Source: Pseudoduganella umbonata
GTDB lineage: Bacteria > Pseudomonadota > Gammaproteobacteria > Burkholderiales > Burkholderiaceae_D
Assembly: GCF_014192225.1 (NCBI RefSeq)
Contig: NZ_JACHXS010000002.1
Span: forward strand, 620,001-684,000
Direction: 5' to 3'
DNA: 64,000 bases
The notes under the pieces are model-generated. The model made no database searches. It was given only the letters and a program-made list of their open reading frames with translations, and was not told where the DNA came from. This document shows, piece after piece, positions 51,458 through 59,395 of this stretch (positions are counted from its first letter, which is position 1; each line of letters starts with the position of its first letter). The position numbers and the translations under genes were made by a program.

Positions 51458-52894
51458 ATGAGCAAAGCACGCCTGTTACGCCTGTCCGCCGCGATCGCCG
51501 CCGCCATGGTGGCCGCCGCCGCCGCCGCTGCGCCGTCCGCGCAGGCCGGCCAGCAAAGCCAGCAAAGCCAGCAACAGCAACCAAGCAGCCCAGTGGCATA
51601 CCGCGCCGCCGTGCTGCACTTCACCGGCGACCCGTCGGCCGGCGGCCAGTCGTACGAATACTACGAGGACGGCGTGCTGCTGGTGGGCGCGGACGGCAAG
51701 GTCAAGGCCGTCGGCCCGGCCGGCACCGTGCTGTCGAACCACCAGAACGTGCAGGTCGTCGATTACCGCGGCCGCCTGATCGTGCCGGGCTTCATCGACA
51801 GCCACGTGCACTACCCGCAGACGGAAATGATCGGCTCCTTCGGCGAGCAGTTGCTGGAGTGGCTGAACACGTACACGTTCCCGACCGAGAAGCAGTTCGG
51901 CAACAAGGACTATGCGAAGGGCGTCGCCAGGACCTTCGTGAACGAACTCGTGAAGAACGGCACCACGACCGCGCTGGTGATGGCCACCGTGCACCCGGAA
52001 TCGGTCGACGCGCTGTTCGAGGAAGCGGCCAAGCGCAACATGCGCCTCATCGCCGGCAAGGTCATGATGGACCGCAATGCGCCCGATTACCTGCTCGATA
52101 CGGCGCAAACCTCGTATGCCGATTCGAAAACGCTGATCAACCGCTGGCACAAGCGCGGCCGCGCGCTGTATGCGGTCACGCCGCGCTTCGCGCCCACGTC
52201 GACGCCGGAACAGCTGACGATGGCCGGCAAGCTGCTGCAGGAATACCCGGACGTGTACATGCACACCCACCTGTCCGAGAACAAAGGCGAGATCGCCTGG
52301 GTGCAGGAACTGTTCCCGTCCTCCACCGGCTACCTGAACGTGTATGACAGCTTCGGCCTGTCGCGCAAGCGTTCGGTGTATGCGCACGGCGTGCACCTGC
52401 GCGACGACGAATTCGCGTCGCTGGCGAAAACCGGCTCGGCCATCGCGTTCTGCCCCACCTCGAACCTGTTCCTGGGCAGCGGCTTGTTCGACCTGCAGGC
52501 GGCGGAGAAGCATGGCGTGAAAGTGGGCATGGGCACCGACGTGGGCGCCGGCACCAGCTTCTCGGCGCTGCGCACGATGGGCGAAGCCTACAAGGTGATC
52601 CAGCTGCACAAGGCCTTCACGGACAATCCGGCCGAGAAAAAGCCGCTGACCGCGCTGAAATCGTTCTACCTGTCGACGCTGGGTGCGGCCAGGGCGCTGG
52701 ACCTGGATGACCGCATCGGCAGTTTTAAAGCCGGCAACGAGGCCGACTTCGTCGTGCTGAACCCGAACGCCACCGAGCTGCTGAAGTTCCGCTCGGCGCG
52801 GGCCACCTCGCTCGAGGAAAAACTGTTCGTGCTGCAGACGCTGGGCGACGACCGCACGGTGGAGCGCACCTACATCATGGGCAAGGGGCAGTAA
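51458..52894 (+). CDS. guaD: Guanine deaminase with a signal peptide
   Basis: GuaD hydrolyses guanine to xanthine and ammonia. The 478-residue protein aligns throughout with known GuaD: FIDSHVHYPQTEMIGSFGEQLLEWL near 107, TTTALVMATVHPESVDALFE, AGKVMMDRNAPDYLLDTA near 195, HTHLSENKGEI near 268, YAHGVHL, FCPTSNLFLGSG and GMGTDVGAG with the metal-binding Asp. It has a clear N-terminal signal (about residues 1-32, ending SAQA) and a Gln/Ser-rich linker, which most GuaD proteins lack; the enzyme is thus predicted in the periplasm. It is followed by the xanthine permease gene. Confidence 0.93.
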   Translation: MSKARLLRLSAAIAAAMVAAAAAAAPSAQAGQQSQQSQQQQPSSPVAYRAAVLHFTGDPSAGGQSYEYYEDGVLLVGADGKVKAVGPAGTVLSNHQNVQVVDYRGRLIVPGFIDSHVHYPQTEMIGSFGEQLLEWLNTYTFPTEKQFGNKDYAKGVARTFVNELVKNGTTTALVMATVHPESVDALFEEAAKRNMRLIAGKVMMDRNAPDYLLDTAQTSYADSKTLINRWHKRGRALYAVTPRFAPTSTPEQLTMAGKLLQEYPDVYMHTHLSENKGEIAWVQELFPSSTGYLNVYDSFGLSRKRSVYAHGVHLRDDEFASLAKTGSAIAFCPTSNLFLGSGLFDLQAAEKHGVKVGMGTDVGAGTSFSALRTMGEAYKVIQLHKAFTDNPAEKKPLTALKSFYLSTLGAARALDLDDRIGSFKAGNEADFVVLNPNATELLKFRSARATSLEEKLFVLQTLGDDRTVERTYIMGKGQ

Positions 52895-53353
52895 GCCTTG
52901 CCCGCGGCCGGCTTTCGCGCCGGCCGGGGTCACTACTGTATACACGAAATTTCCATAGGCCAATAACAGCGGGCGCGCGCCGTGACTTTGCACGATGACT
53001 TTGCACCGTGGCTTTGCACCGTGGCTTTACACTGTCACCTACGCGCCATCCGATACCCATCATGCTCAAAATTGTATACAAAATCTGTTGACAACTTTTT
53101 CGCGACTGGGCACCATGACTTCCCATCAAAAGCTGCCAAAGAGTAGCGCCGAGGCATCCTCGGGAAACCGTCCAGGCAGTACAGCACCGATGAGCTCGGC
53201 CTGTACTGCCGCTGAAGCCTCCGCCCGACCAGGGCGCCGGCGGAGGCAGACCGGGACCTGATACGCCCAACCTCGATATTCCCAGCAGGCGAGACAATCT
53301 GCAGGCATGCCGAACAGGAACGCAACGTTCATACACAATATTTGGAGACACAG
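52895..53353 (+). promoter_or_regulatory. Region before the xanthine permease gene: two TGTATACA sites and a tandem repeat
   Basis: The 459-base gap has no protein gene. TGTATACA occurs at 52937 and again as TTGTATACAA at 53072, with TTGACA (53088) seven bases further on, so a regulator may control a promoter here. A 13-bp tandem repeat (GACTTTGCACGAT, GACTTTGCACCGTG, GCTTTGCACCGTG, GCTTTACACTGTC) fills 52984-53036. TGTATACA is a pattern recognised by several GntR-family (FCD) regulators, and one is encoded at 56.3 kb. No riboswitch fold is visible. Confidence 0.5.
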
Positions 53354-54706
53354 ATGAACAACCTGCTCTACCAGGTGGACGACCGTCCACCGCTGCTCAC
53401 CACCATCCTGCTGGCCGCCCAGCACATGCTCGCCGCGCTGGGAGGCATCATCGCCGTGCCGCTGGTCATCGGCGCCGTGCTGAAACTGCCGGCCGACCAG
53501 GTCGTCGCACTCGTCAACGCCGCGCTGCTCGGCTCCGGCGTCGTCACCATCATCCAGTGCAAGGGCGTAGGGCCGGTCGGCATCCGCCTGCCCTGCGTGA
53601 TGGGCACCAGCTTCGCGTTCGTCGGCGCCGCCATCACGATCGGCTTCGAGTACGGCGTGCCCGGCATCCTCGGCTCGTCGCTGGCCGGTTCCGCGATCAT
53701 GATCGTGGGCAGCTTCTTCATGCCGCAGATCCGCAAACTGTTTCCGCACACCGTCACGGCCGTCGTCGTCACGATGATCGGCCTGTCGCTGGTGCCGGTC
53801 GCGATCGACTGGGCCGCCGGCGGCAAGGGGGCGCCGAACTACGCCGCACCGATCAACCTGGGCATCGCGCTGTTCGTGCTGGTCACCGTGATCGGCCTGG
53901 TGCAGTTCGGCAAGGGCATCATTTCCGCCGCCGCCGTCGTGATCGGCATGGCCATCGGCTACGTGGTCTGCCTGGGCTTCGGCCTGGTCGACTTCAGCTC
54001 GGTTGCCACGGCCACCACGTTCGCACTGCCGCAACCGCTGCAATACGGCATGACGTTCCCGCTCAGCGGCATCCTTGCCATGGGCCTGGCCTACATCGTC
54101 ACGATCGTGGAAACCACCGGCACCTTCATGGCGCTGGGCACCGCCACCAACACCAAAGTGCGCGGCAAGCACCTGTGCCGCGGCGTGCTGTGCGACGGCG
54201 TCGGTTCCGCCTTCGTCTCCATCCTGGGCAGCCCGGCCGTGTCGACCTTCGCACAGAACGTCGGCGTCATCTCGCTGACCGGCGTGGCCAGCCGCCACGT
54301 GGTGGCGCTGACCGGCGGGTTCCTGCTGCTGGCGGGCCTGTTCCCGGTATTGGGCGCCGTCGTGGTCACCATTCCGCAGCCCGTGCTGGGCGGTGCCGGC
54401 CTGATGATGTTCGCCATGATCCTCGCTGCCGGCGTGCAGATGCTGGCCAGCGTGGAACACAACAAGCGCAACGGCCTGATCATCGCCGTGTCGCTGGGTT
54501 GCGGCCTGGCCGTCAGCGCCCGTCCGGAACTGCTGGCGAAGATGCCGGCCATCGTGAAGGAAATCTTCGGTTCGGGCATCAGTACCGGTGCCATCGTCGC
54601 CATGGCGCTGAACCTGATCCTGCCGGGCCGCGAAGACGAGGTCCATGACGAAGAGGCCGAAGAGCCACCCCAGCCGCTGCTGGTAAAAAACGTCGAGGCG
54701 GCGTAA
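53354..54706 (+). CDS. NCS2 family xanthine/uracil permease
   Basis: The 450-residue protein has about 14 membrane segments of the nucleobase-ascorbate transporter family. The NAT signature reads QNVGVISLTG near residue 305, preceded by STFA, and ETTGTFMALGTATNTKVRG near 256 carries the substrate-site glutamate. QNxGxxxxT and the sequence STFAQN favour xanthine or uric acid over uracil. It would import xanthine made by the neighbouring guanine deaminase. The ATG at 53354 follows GGAGA. A strong terminator follows the gene. Substrate is an inference from the signature and context. Confidence 0.9.
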   Translation: MNNLLYQVDDRPPLLTTILLAAQHMLAALGGIIAVPLVIGAVLKLPADQVVALVNAALLGSGVVTIIQCKGVGPVGIRLPCVMGTSFAFVGAAITIGFEYGVPGILGSSLAGSAIMIVGSFFMPQIRKLFPHTVTAVVVTMIGLSLVPVAIDWAAGGKGAPNYAAPINLGIALFVLVTVIGLVQFGKGIISAAAVVIGMAIGYVVCLGFGLVDFSSVATATTFALPQPLQYGMTFPLSGILAMGLAYIVTIVETTGTFMALGTATNTKVRGKHLCRGVLCDGVGSAFVSILGSPAVSTFAQNVGVISLTGVASRHVVALTGGFLLLAGLFPVLGAVVVTIPQPVLGGAGLMMFAMILAAGVQMLASVEHNKRNGLIIAVSLGCGLAVSARPELLAKMPAIVKEIFGSGISTGAIVAMALNLILPGREDEVHDEEAEEPPQPLLVKNVEAA

Positions 54707-54722
54707 GCTTCCTCCGTGAGTG

Positions 54723-54757
54723 CCGCGCGGCCAACGAGAGGGCCGCGCGGTTTTTTT
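54723..54757 (+). terminator. Rho-independent terminator after the permease gene
   Basis: CCGCGCGGCC and GGCCGCGCGG pair perfectly around AACGAGAG and are followed by seven T. It separates the permease gene from the 8-oxoguanine deaminase gene, which therefore must have its own promoter. Confidence 0.95.
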
Positions 54758-54839
54758 AACGACATTGTTTCCGCGGTGCCGTAGTGTGATTCACTAGCAT
54801 TGTTTCCGCAGTGTCATCCTCCTTAATGGAATCAATGAC
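54758..54839 (+). promoter_or_regulatory. Direct and inverted repeats before the 8-oxoguanine deaminase gene
   Basis: CATTGTTTCCGCGGTG (54763) and CATTGTTTCCGCAGTG (54798) form a direct repeat 35 bases apart, and TAGTG-TGATT-CACTA (54782-54796) is a perfect inverted repeat between them. The layout suggests regulator binding sites at this promoter. No -10/-35 pair is clear. Confidence 0.55.
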
Positions 54840-56216
54840 ATGACCAAAACACTGCTGATCAGGAATGCCCGCGTCGTCGTGACGATGGACGACGGGCGGC
54901 GCGAAATCGACGATGGCGCCGTCTTTGTGCGCGGCAACGTCATCGAAGCCGTGGGCCCCAGCGCCGACCTGCCGCAAACGGCCGACGAAGTGATCGACGC
55001 CACCGGCCAGGTCGTCATGCCCGGCCTCGTCAACACCCACCACCACATGTACCAGAGCCTGACCCGCGTGATCCCCGCCGCGCAGAACGGCGAGCTGTTC
55101 AACTGGCTGACGAACCTGTATCCGATCTGGGCCAACCTCACCGGCGAGATGGTGCACGTGTCCACGCTGACGGCGATGTCGGAACTGATCCTGTCCGGCT
55201 GTACCACCAGCAGCGACCACCTGTACATCTACCCGAACGACTGCCGGCTGGAAGACAGCATCGAAGCGGCGCAGGCCATCGGCATGCGCTTCCATGCCGC
55301 CCGCGGGTCGATGAGCGTGGGCCAGTCGAAGGGCGGCCTGCCGCCGGACGCCGTGGTGGAGGAGGAAGCGGCAATCCTGAAGGACACCCAGCGTCTGATC
55401 GAGACCTTCCACGACGCCGGCCGCTATGCGATGCAGCGCATCGTGGTGGCGCCTTGCTCGCCGTTTTCCGTGTCGCGCGAGCTGATGAAGGAAGCGGCCA
55501 GCCTGGCGCGCAGCTACGGTGTATCGCTGCACACGCACCTGGCGGAAAACGTCAACGACATCGCCTACAGCCGCGAGAAATTCAACATGACACCCGCCCA
55601 GTACGCGGAGGATTGCGGGTGGGTCGGCCACGACGTATGGCATGCCCACTGCGTGCAGCTGGACGACGACGGCGTCTACATGTTCGGCCGCACCGGCACG
55701 GGGATCGCGCATTGCCCGTGTTCGAACATGCGGCTGGCGTCCGGCATCGCGCCGATCCGCAAGATGATCGATGCCGGCGTGCCGGTCGGCCTGGGCGTGG
55801 ACGGCTGCGCGTCGAACGACGCCGGCCACATGCTGGGCGAGGCGCGCCAGGCGATGCTGCTGCAGCGCGTGGGCTTCGGTCCGGATGCGATGACGGCGCG
55901 GCAGGCGCTGGAAATCGCCACGCTGGGCGGTGCCAAGGTGCTGAACCGGGACGACATCGGCGCTTTGATGCCGGGCATGGCGGCCGACATCGTCACGTTC
56001 CGCCTCGACCAGATCGGCTTTGCCGGTGCGCTGCACGACCCGGTCGCCGCGCTGGTGTTCTGCACGCCGTCGAACGTCACGCACAGCATCATCAACGGCA
56101 AGGTGGTGGTGCGCGACGGCCGGTTGCAGACGGTCGATCTGCCGGTGGTGATCGAGCGGCACAATGCGCTGGCCAGCGAGCTGGCGCTGAAGACGGGTAC
56201 GCGCAAGGTCGCTTGA
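54840..56216 (+). CDS. 8-Oxoguanine deaminase (amidohydrolase)
   Basis: The 458-residue amidohydrolase has NTHHHMYQSLTRVIPAA near 61 with the HxH metal site, SEL...GCTTSSDHLYIYPNDC near 120, HTHLAENVNDIAYSREKF near 230, VWHAHCVQLDDDGV and the characteristic GVDGCASNDAGHMLGEARQA near 320. This signature matches the 8-oxoguanine deaminase group, which turns 8-oxoguanine into uric acid; other members act on triazines. No signal peptide is present, so it works in the cytoplasm. The start is ATG at 54840. It converges with the GntR gene. Confidence 0.9.
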   Translation: MTKTLLIRNARVVVTMDDGRREIDDGAVFVRGNVIEAVGPSADLPQTADEVIDATGQVVMPGLVNTHHHMYQSLTRVIPAAQNGELFNWLTNLYPIWANLTGEMVHVSTLTAMSELILSGCTTSSDHLYIYPNDCRLEDSIEAAQAIGMRFHAARGSMSVGQSKGGLPPDAVVEEEAAILKDTQRLIETFHDAGRYAMQRIVVAPCSPFSVSRELMKEAASLARSYGVSLHTHLAENVNDIAYSREKFNMTPAQYAEDCGWVGHDVWHAHCVQLDDDGVYMFGRTGTGIAHCPCSNMRLASGIAPIRKMIDAGVPVGLGVDGCASNDAGHMLGEARQAMLLQRVGFGPDAMTARQALEIATLGGAKVLNRDDIGALMPGMAADIVTFRLDQIGFAGALHDPVAALVFCTPSNVTHSIINGKVVVRDGRLQTVDLPVVIERHNALASELALKTGTRKVA

Positions 56217-56263
56217 CGTCGCGGAGTAAAGGGCAGGGGGGGCCGGAGCGATCCGGCTTGTCC

Positions 56264-56282
56264 GGGCGGGCCTCGGCCCGCC
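56264..56282. terminator. Hairpin between convergent genes
   Basis: GGCGGGC and GCCCGCC pair perfectly around CTCG in the 72 bases between the 8-oxoguanine deaminase and GntR genes. No T run follows on either strand, so it is at best a weak terminator or an mRNA end stabiliser. Confidence 0.4.
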
Positions 56283-56288
56283 GCCGGA

Positions 56289-56993
56289 TTATTTCAGCAA
56301 TGCCGACACGAGGTCCTTCTCGTGGTTGGTACCGCTATCGAAACGCAGCGCCGCTTCCACGTGGGTCAGGTGTGCAAGCATTACCTGCGCGGCCAGGTCC
56401 GCATCGCCGGCGCGGGCCGCGGCGAGGAATTCGGCATGTTCGTCGGCGGAGCAGGCGGCATCGCGGTCGGACTGGTACAGCATCGTGATCAGCGAACTGC
56501 GGGCCACCAGCTCGTGCAGCATTTCGCGCACCACGTCGTTGCCCACCACCTCGGCCAGCACCACATGGAAATCGCCCAGCAGGCGCGAGCGCACCTTGTG
56601 GTCGCCTTCCAGCGAGCGGCGCTCCGCTTCCAGGTGTTTTTCCAGCTTGCGGTAGTCGGCCGCCGTGGCCTTGGCCACGAATTCGCGGGCCAGGGCGCCC
56701 TCGATGATGCGCCGGGCCGCGAAGATGTCGCGCGATTCCTTTTCGCTGGGCTGGCTGACGAACGCGCCCTTGTCCGGCACGATGCGAATCAGCTTGTCCT
56801 TCGACAGGATCAGCAGCGCCGCGCGGATCTTGGTACGGCTGACATGGTAGAGGCGCGACAATGCTTCCTCGCGCAACTTGGTGCCAGGGGGAAGTTTGCG
56901 CGCCGCGATGGCTGAAGCGATATCGTCGGCAATGTCGTTCGAGCTCGCGCCGCTGCTCTGCTTTTCTTCTGTGGCTGCGATGGACGCTGACAT
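56289..56993 (-). CDS. GntR family (FCD) transcriptional regulator
   Basis: The 234-residue protein has an N-terminal winged helix (DIADDIASAIAARKLPPGTKLREEALSRLYHVSRTKIRAALLIL, about 22-65) and the all-helical FCD ligand domain with the metal-binding histidines in RSRLLGDFHVVLAEVVGN near 150, and ADEHAEFLAAARAGD and MLAHLTH further on. FCD regulators bind small acids or purine catabolites. It converges with the 8-oxoguanine deaminase gene and is likely the regulator of the purine block. The ATG at 56993 gives a normal length; an upstream palindrome ATGCGCGCGCAT (57027-57038) could be its own operator. Confidence 0.9.
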   Translation of the reverse strand: MSASIAATEEKQSSGASSNDIADDIASAIAARKLPPGTKLREEALSRLYHVSRTKIRAALLILSKDKLIRIVPDKGAFVSQPSEKESRDIFAARRIIEGALAREFVAKATAADYRKLEKHLEAERRSLEGDHKVRSRLLGDFHVVLAEVVGNDVVREMLHELVARSSLITMLYQSDRDAACSADEHAEFLAAARAGDADLAAQVMLAHLTHVEAALRFDSGTNHEKDLVSALLK

Positions 56994-57140
56994 GGAAATC
57001 GGACAGTAAATGATCCGCAATCATACATGCGCGCGCATATATTGGCTATCTCGCAAGGTATCTGTTCATGCGCCCCTTGCCATGCTTGCCCATGCGCCTG
57101 TGCCCGTCCACCATTCCACCCGGCTGCAACGCCGCGTTGC

Positions 57141-57620
57141 CTACCGCGATTTGCCCAGCACATCCTTCCGGAACCAGTCTTCCAGCATCTGCTTTTCGTG
57201 GCTGTACTGCTCGTTGTTCCAGCGGTTCGTGCCCATCAGGTAATTCGGGTCGGCCAGCTTCGGCTCGCCGCTCTTGACCACCTTGCCGTCCTGCTCGATG
57301 GTGTAGCGGAAATGCATGCGTGGCCAGTCGGCACGGCCCTTCAGCACCCGCACGTCCTGCACCGCCACGCGGGGGAACTGGTCGCCGGCCAGGTCGATGT
57401 CGAGGAATTCCACGTTCAGCTGCTGGCCTGCCGGTAATTTCTTGGCGAGCAACTCCAGGTGCTCGCGGAAATGGATCTCCATCGATTCGCGGTCGCTGGC
57501 GAAGCGCGGCACATCCGTCATCTTTTCGGTATCCACATAGGTCACCTTGGCGCCTGCGCTGGCCATGCCCGACGCAGCCAGCAGCACGGCAACCCCTGCC
57601 ATGCGTATGAATTTCTTCAT
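57141..57620 (-). CDS. DUF3016 family exported protein
   Basis: The 159-residue protein has a signal peptide (MKKFIRMAGVAVLLAASGMASA) and the DUF3016 pattern: VTYVDTEKMTDVPRFASDRES near 27, LNVEFLDIDLAGDQFPR near 68, and RFRYTIEQDG-like strands followed by GEPKLADPNYLMG. The family is periplasmic and of unknown function, common in beta- and gammaproteobacteria. It lies alone between the GntR gene and a repeat region. The 147-base gap to GntR contains only the palindrome noted there. Confidence 0.9.
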   Translation of the reverse strand: MKKFIRMAGVAVLLAASGMASAGAKVTYVDTEKMTDVPRFASDRESMEIHFREHLELLAKKLPAGQQLNVEFLDIDLAGDQFPRVAVQDVRVLKGRADWPRMHFRYTIEQDGKVVKSGEPKLADPNYLMGTNRWNNEQYSHEKQMLEDWFRKDVLGKSR

Positions 57621-57720
57621 GATAAAAGTCCTTGTCCACATTGTGTACCGAATATACGCCCATTCGGCCGCGCTTCAATCGCCGCTAAGTAGCGGGTGTA
57701 ACACGATGTGACAGCCCGCG

Positions 57721-57896
57721 CCATTCACTCCAAAACCGGTGACAGACACCAGTTTTCTTGAAACATTTCCTCAAAACCGGTGACAGACACCAGTATTTTT
57801 GAAACTTTTCCCGGAGAGAAGATGTTCCGCCGCTGCGGCCTGCCAAAGGTCCTCAAACATTTCTCGGAAATAGGAGCCTGTCACTGGTTTTGAGGT
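57721..57896. repeat. Two direct and one inverted copy of a GGTGACAGACACC repeat
   Basis: The unit CAAAACCGGTGACAGACACC followed by AG-T-TTTT-TTGAAAC-TTTCC occurs at 57731-57771 and again at 57772-57812, 41 bases each. A diverged, inverted copy (CCTGTCACTGGTTTTGAGG) lies at about 57847-57895. The tag GAAACATTTCC matches the tag flanking the hairpins at 7.8 kb, so both loci may hold the same REP family. The rest of the 448-base gap (57621-58068) shows no gene. Confidence 0.8.
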
Positions 57897-58068
57897 TCGT
57901 GACTTTTTTCTGGATAGTCGGCACGGTCGCGGTGCTGGCGCACCAGCGCGAGGGACCGCTCGCACCGCTTTGACGCGGCGATGGCCGCGCGCGGCCCGGA
58001 ACCGCCCGGAAACTTGTTGGCACGAAAATCGCATAAGGGAAGATGGGTTTCGTCTATCCGGGAGGAGC

Positions 58069-58998
58069 ATGACACTGCAGCAATTGCGCGACTTCGTGGC
58101 CGTCATCGAGCATGGCGGCTTCCGCGCCGCGTCGCGGGCGCTGCGCGTTTCCCAGGCCGCGCTGACCAAAAGCGTGCTCAAGCTCGAGGCCGCGCATGGC
58201 GTGGAGCTGGTGCTGCGCATGCAGTCGGGCGTCCTGCTGACGGAGCCGGGCCGGCAACTGCTCAGCTACGCGCGGGCCATCCTGCGCGACGTCGAGGATG
58301 CGATGGCCATGCTCGATGCCAAACGGCTGGCCGAGCGCATGACGGTCGTCGTCGGCGCCAGCCTCGATCCGGCGCTGACGCTGGTGCCCCGCGTCGCCGA
58401 GGATTTCAAGCGCCGCAACCAGCAGGCCAACGTGCATATCCAGCAGGGCGCACCGGGCGACCTGGTCGACATGCTGCGCGAAGGGCGCCTGGACCTCGTC
58501 GTGTCCGAGCTGCATGACGGGCTGAACACGGGTAACCTGTGCATCGAACCGATCTACCGGGAAGCGCTGTACATCGCCAGCCGTGCCGGTCCCGGCGCGT
58601 CCGATGTGGATGACGTGGCCGATGGCGCCGCACTGGCCGGGCGGCCCTGGCTGGTGCTCGGCGAGACCAACAGCGCCAGGCAGCCGCAGGATGCGCTGCG
58701 CGAGATCTTCGGGCGCTGGGGCTGGCGGATGCCGGCCACCGTGTACTCGTCCAGCTCGCTGATCGCGGCGCTCGACCAGATAGCCGGCACCGAGACCTGC
58801 TGCCTGCTGCCCGAGCGCGTCTTCAGCCACCCGATCGCCGCGCGGCGCATCCGCAAGATGGCGGTGGCGGGGCAGCCGGTGGCCGAGCGCGAAGTGGCCA
58901 TCATCACCAAGGGTTCGCGCCATCCGCATGGCGGCGTGGCCGAATTCGTGTCGATGACGAAGTCGCTGGCGCGCATCCGCGACCTTGCCTTCGCGTGA
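58069..58998 (+). CDS. LysR family transcriptional regulator
   Basis: The 309-residue protein has the LysR helix-turn-helix at the N-terminus (MTLQQLRDFVAVIEHGGFRAASRALRVSQAALTKSVLKLE) and the periplasmic-binding-like effector domain with VVGASLDPALTLVPRVAEDF near 92-111 and GRLDLVVSEL. GGAGGAG lies just before the ATG at 58069, the strongest ribosome site in this part of the window. It converges with the cytochrome c gene (13 bases between stops), so it is not in the usual divergent position; its targets are unknown, but the amine oxidase operon is a candidate. Confidence 0.93.
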   Translation: MTLQQLRDFVAVIEHGGFRAASRALRVSQAALTKSVLKLEAAHGVELVLRMQSGVLLTEPGRQLLSYARAILRDVEDAMAMLDAKRLAERMTVVVGASLDPALTLVPRVAEDFKRRNQQANVHIQQGAPGDLVDMLREGRLDLVVSELHDGLNTGNLCIEPIYREALYIASRAGPGASDVDDVADGAALAGRPWLVLGETNSARQPQDALREIFGRWGWRMPATVYSSSSLIAALDQIAGTETCCLLPERVFSHPIAARRIRKMAVAGQPVAEREVAIITKGSRHPHGGVAEFVSMTKSLARIRDLAFA

Positions 58999-59011
58999 GC
59001 GCGCGCCACCG

Positions 59012-59395
59012 TCATTGCTGGCGCAGCTTGCGCACGTCTTCCACCGTCGTCGCCGGCGCGTCCGGCTTGGCGAACGACTGGCGAACGTAGGTGGTCACGG
59101 CGGCGATCTGCTCGTCGCTCATCATGCCGGCGAAGGCGGGCATGCCACGGTAGCCGTTCGCCACGCGGAAGACGATGTATTCCGGGCTCTGCACCAGCGG
59201 GTTGCCGGCCAGCTTCGGATAAAAGCCGGCGCCGCGCGCGCCTTCGCCTTTCGCCATGTGGCAACCCTGGCAGCTGGCCGCATACAGCGCCTTGCCGTCC
59301 TTCTGCGCGAACGTATAGCCGCTCGACATCTGCGGCACGTCCGCCGCGCCGGCCGCCGCCGAAAAGAGCGCGGCCATCCATAGCCATTTCCTCAT
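59012..59395 (-). CDS. Exported monohaem c-type cytochrome
   Basis: The 127-residue protein has a signal peptide (MRKWLWMAALFSAAAGA), the haem-binding motif SCQGCH near 41-46, and a methionine-rich distal side GMPAFAGMMSDEQIAAVTTYVR near 85-105, as in small class I cytochromes. It would accept electrons in the periplasm. Its ATG overlaps the stop of the amine oxidase gene (ATGA), so the two are translated together, and the cytochrome is probably the electron acceptor of that flavoenzyme, as known for NicA2 and CycN in Pseudomonas. This last point is inference. Confidence 0.92.
   Translation of the reverse strand: MRKWLWMAALFSAAAGAADVPQMSSGYTFAQKDGKALYAASCQGCHMAKGEGARGAGFYPKLAGNPLVQSPEYIVFRVANGYRGMPAFAGMMSDEQIAAVTTYVRQSFAKPDAPATTVEDVRKLRQQ

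Noticed and set aside
52895..53353. Purine riboswitch before the NCS2 permease gene
   Set aside because: No purine-aptamer core (three-way junction with conserved loops) could be found; palindromes of regulator type explain the region better.
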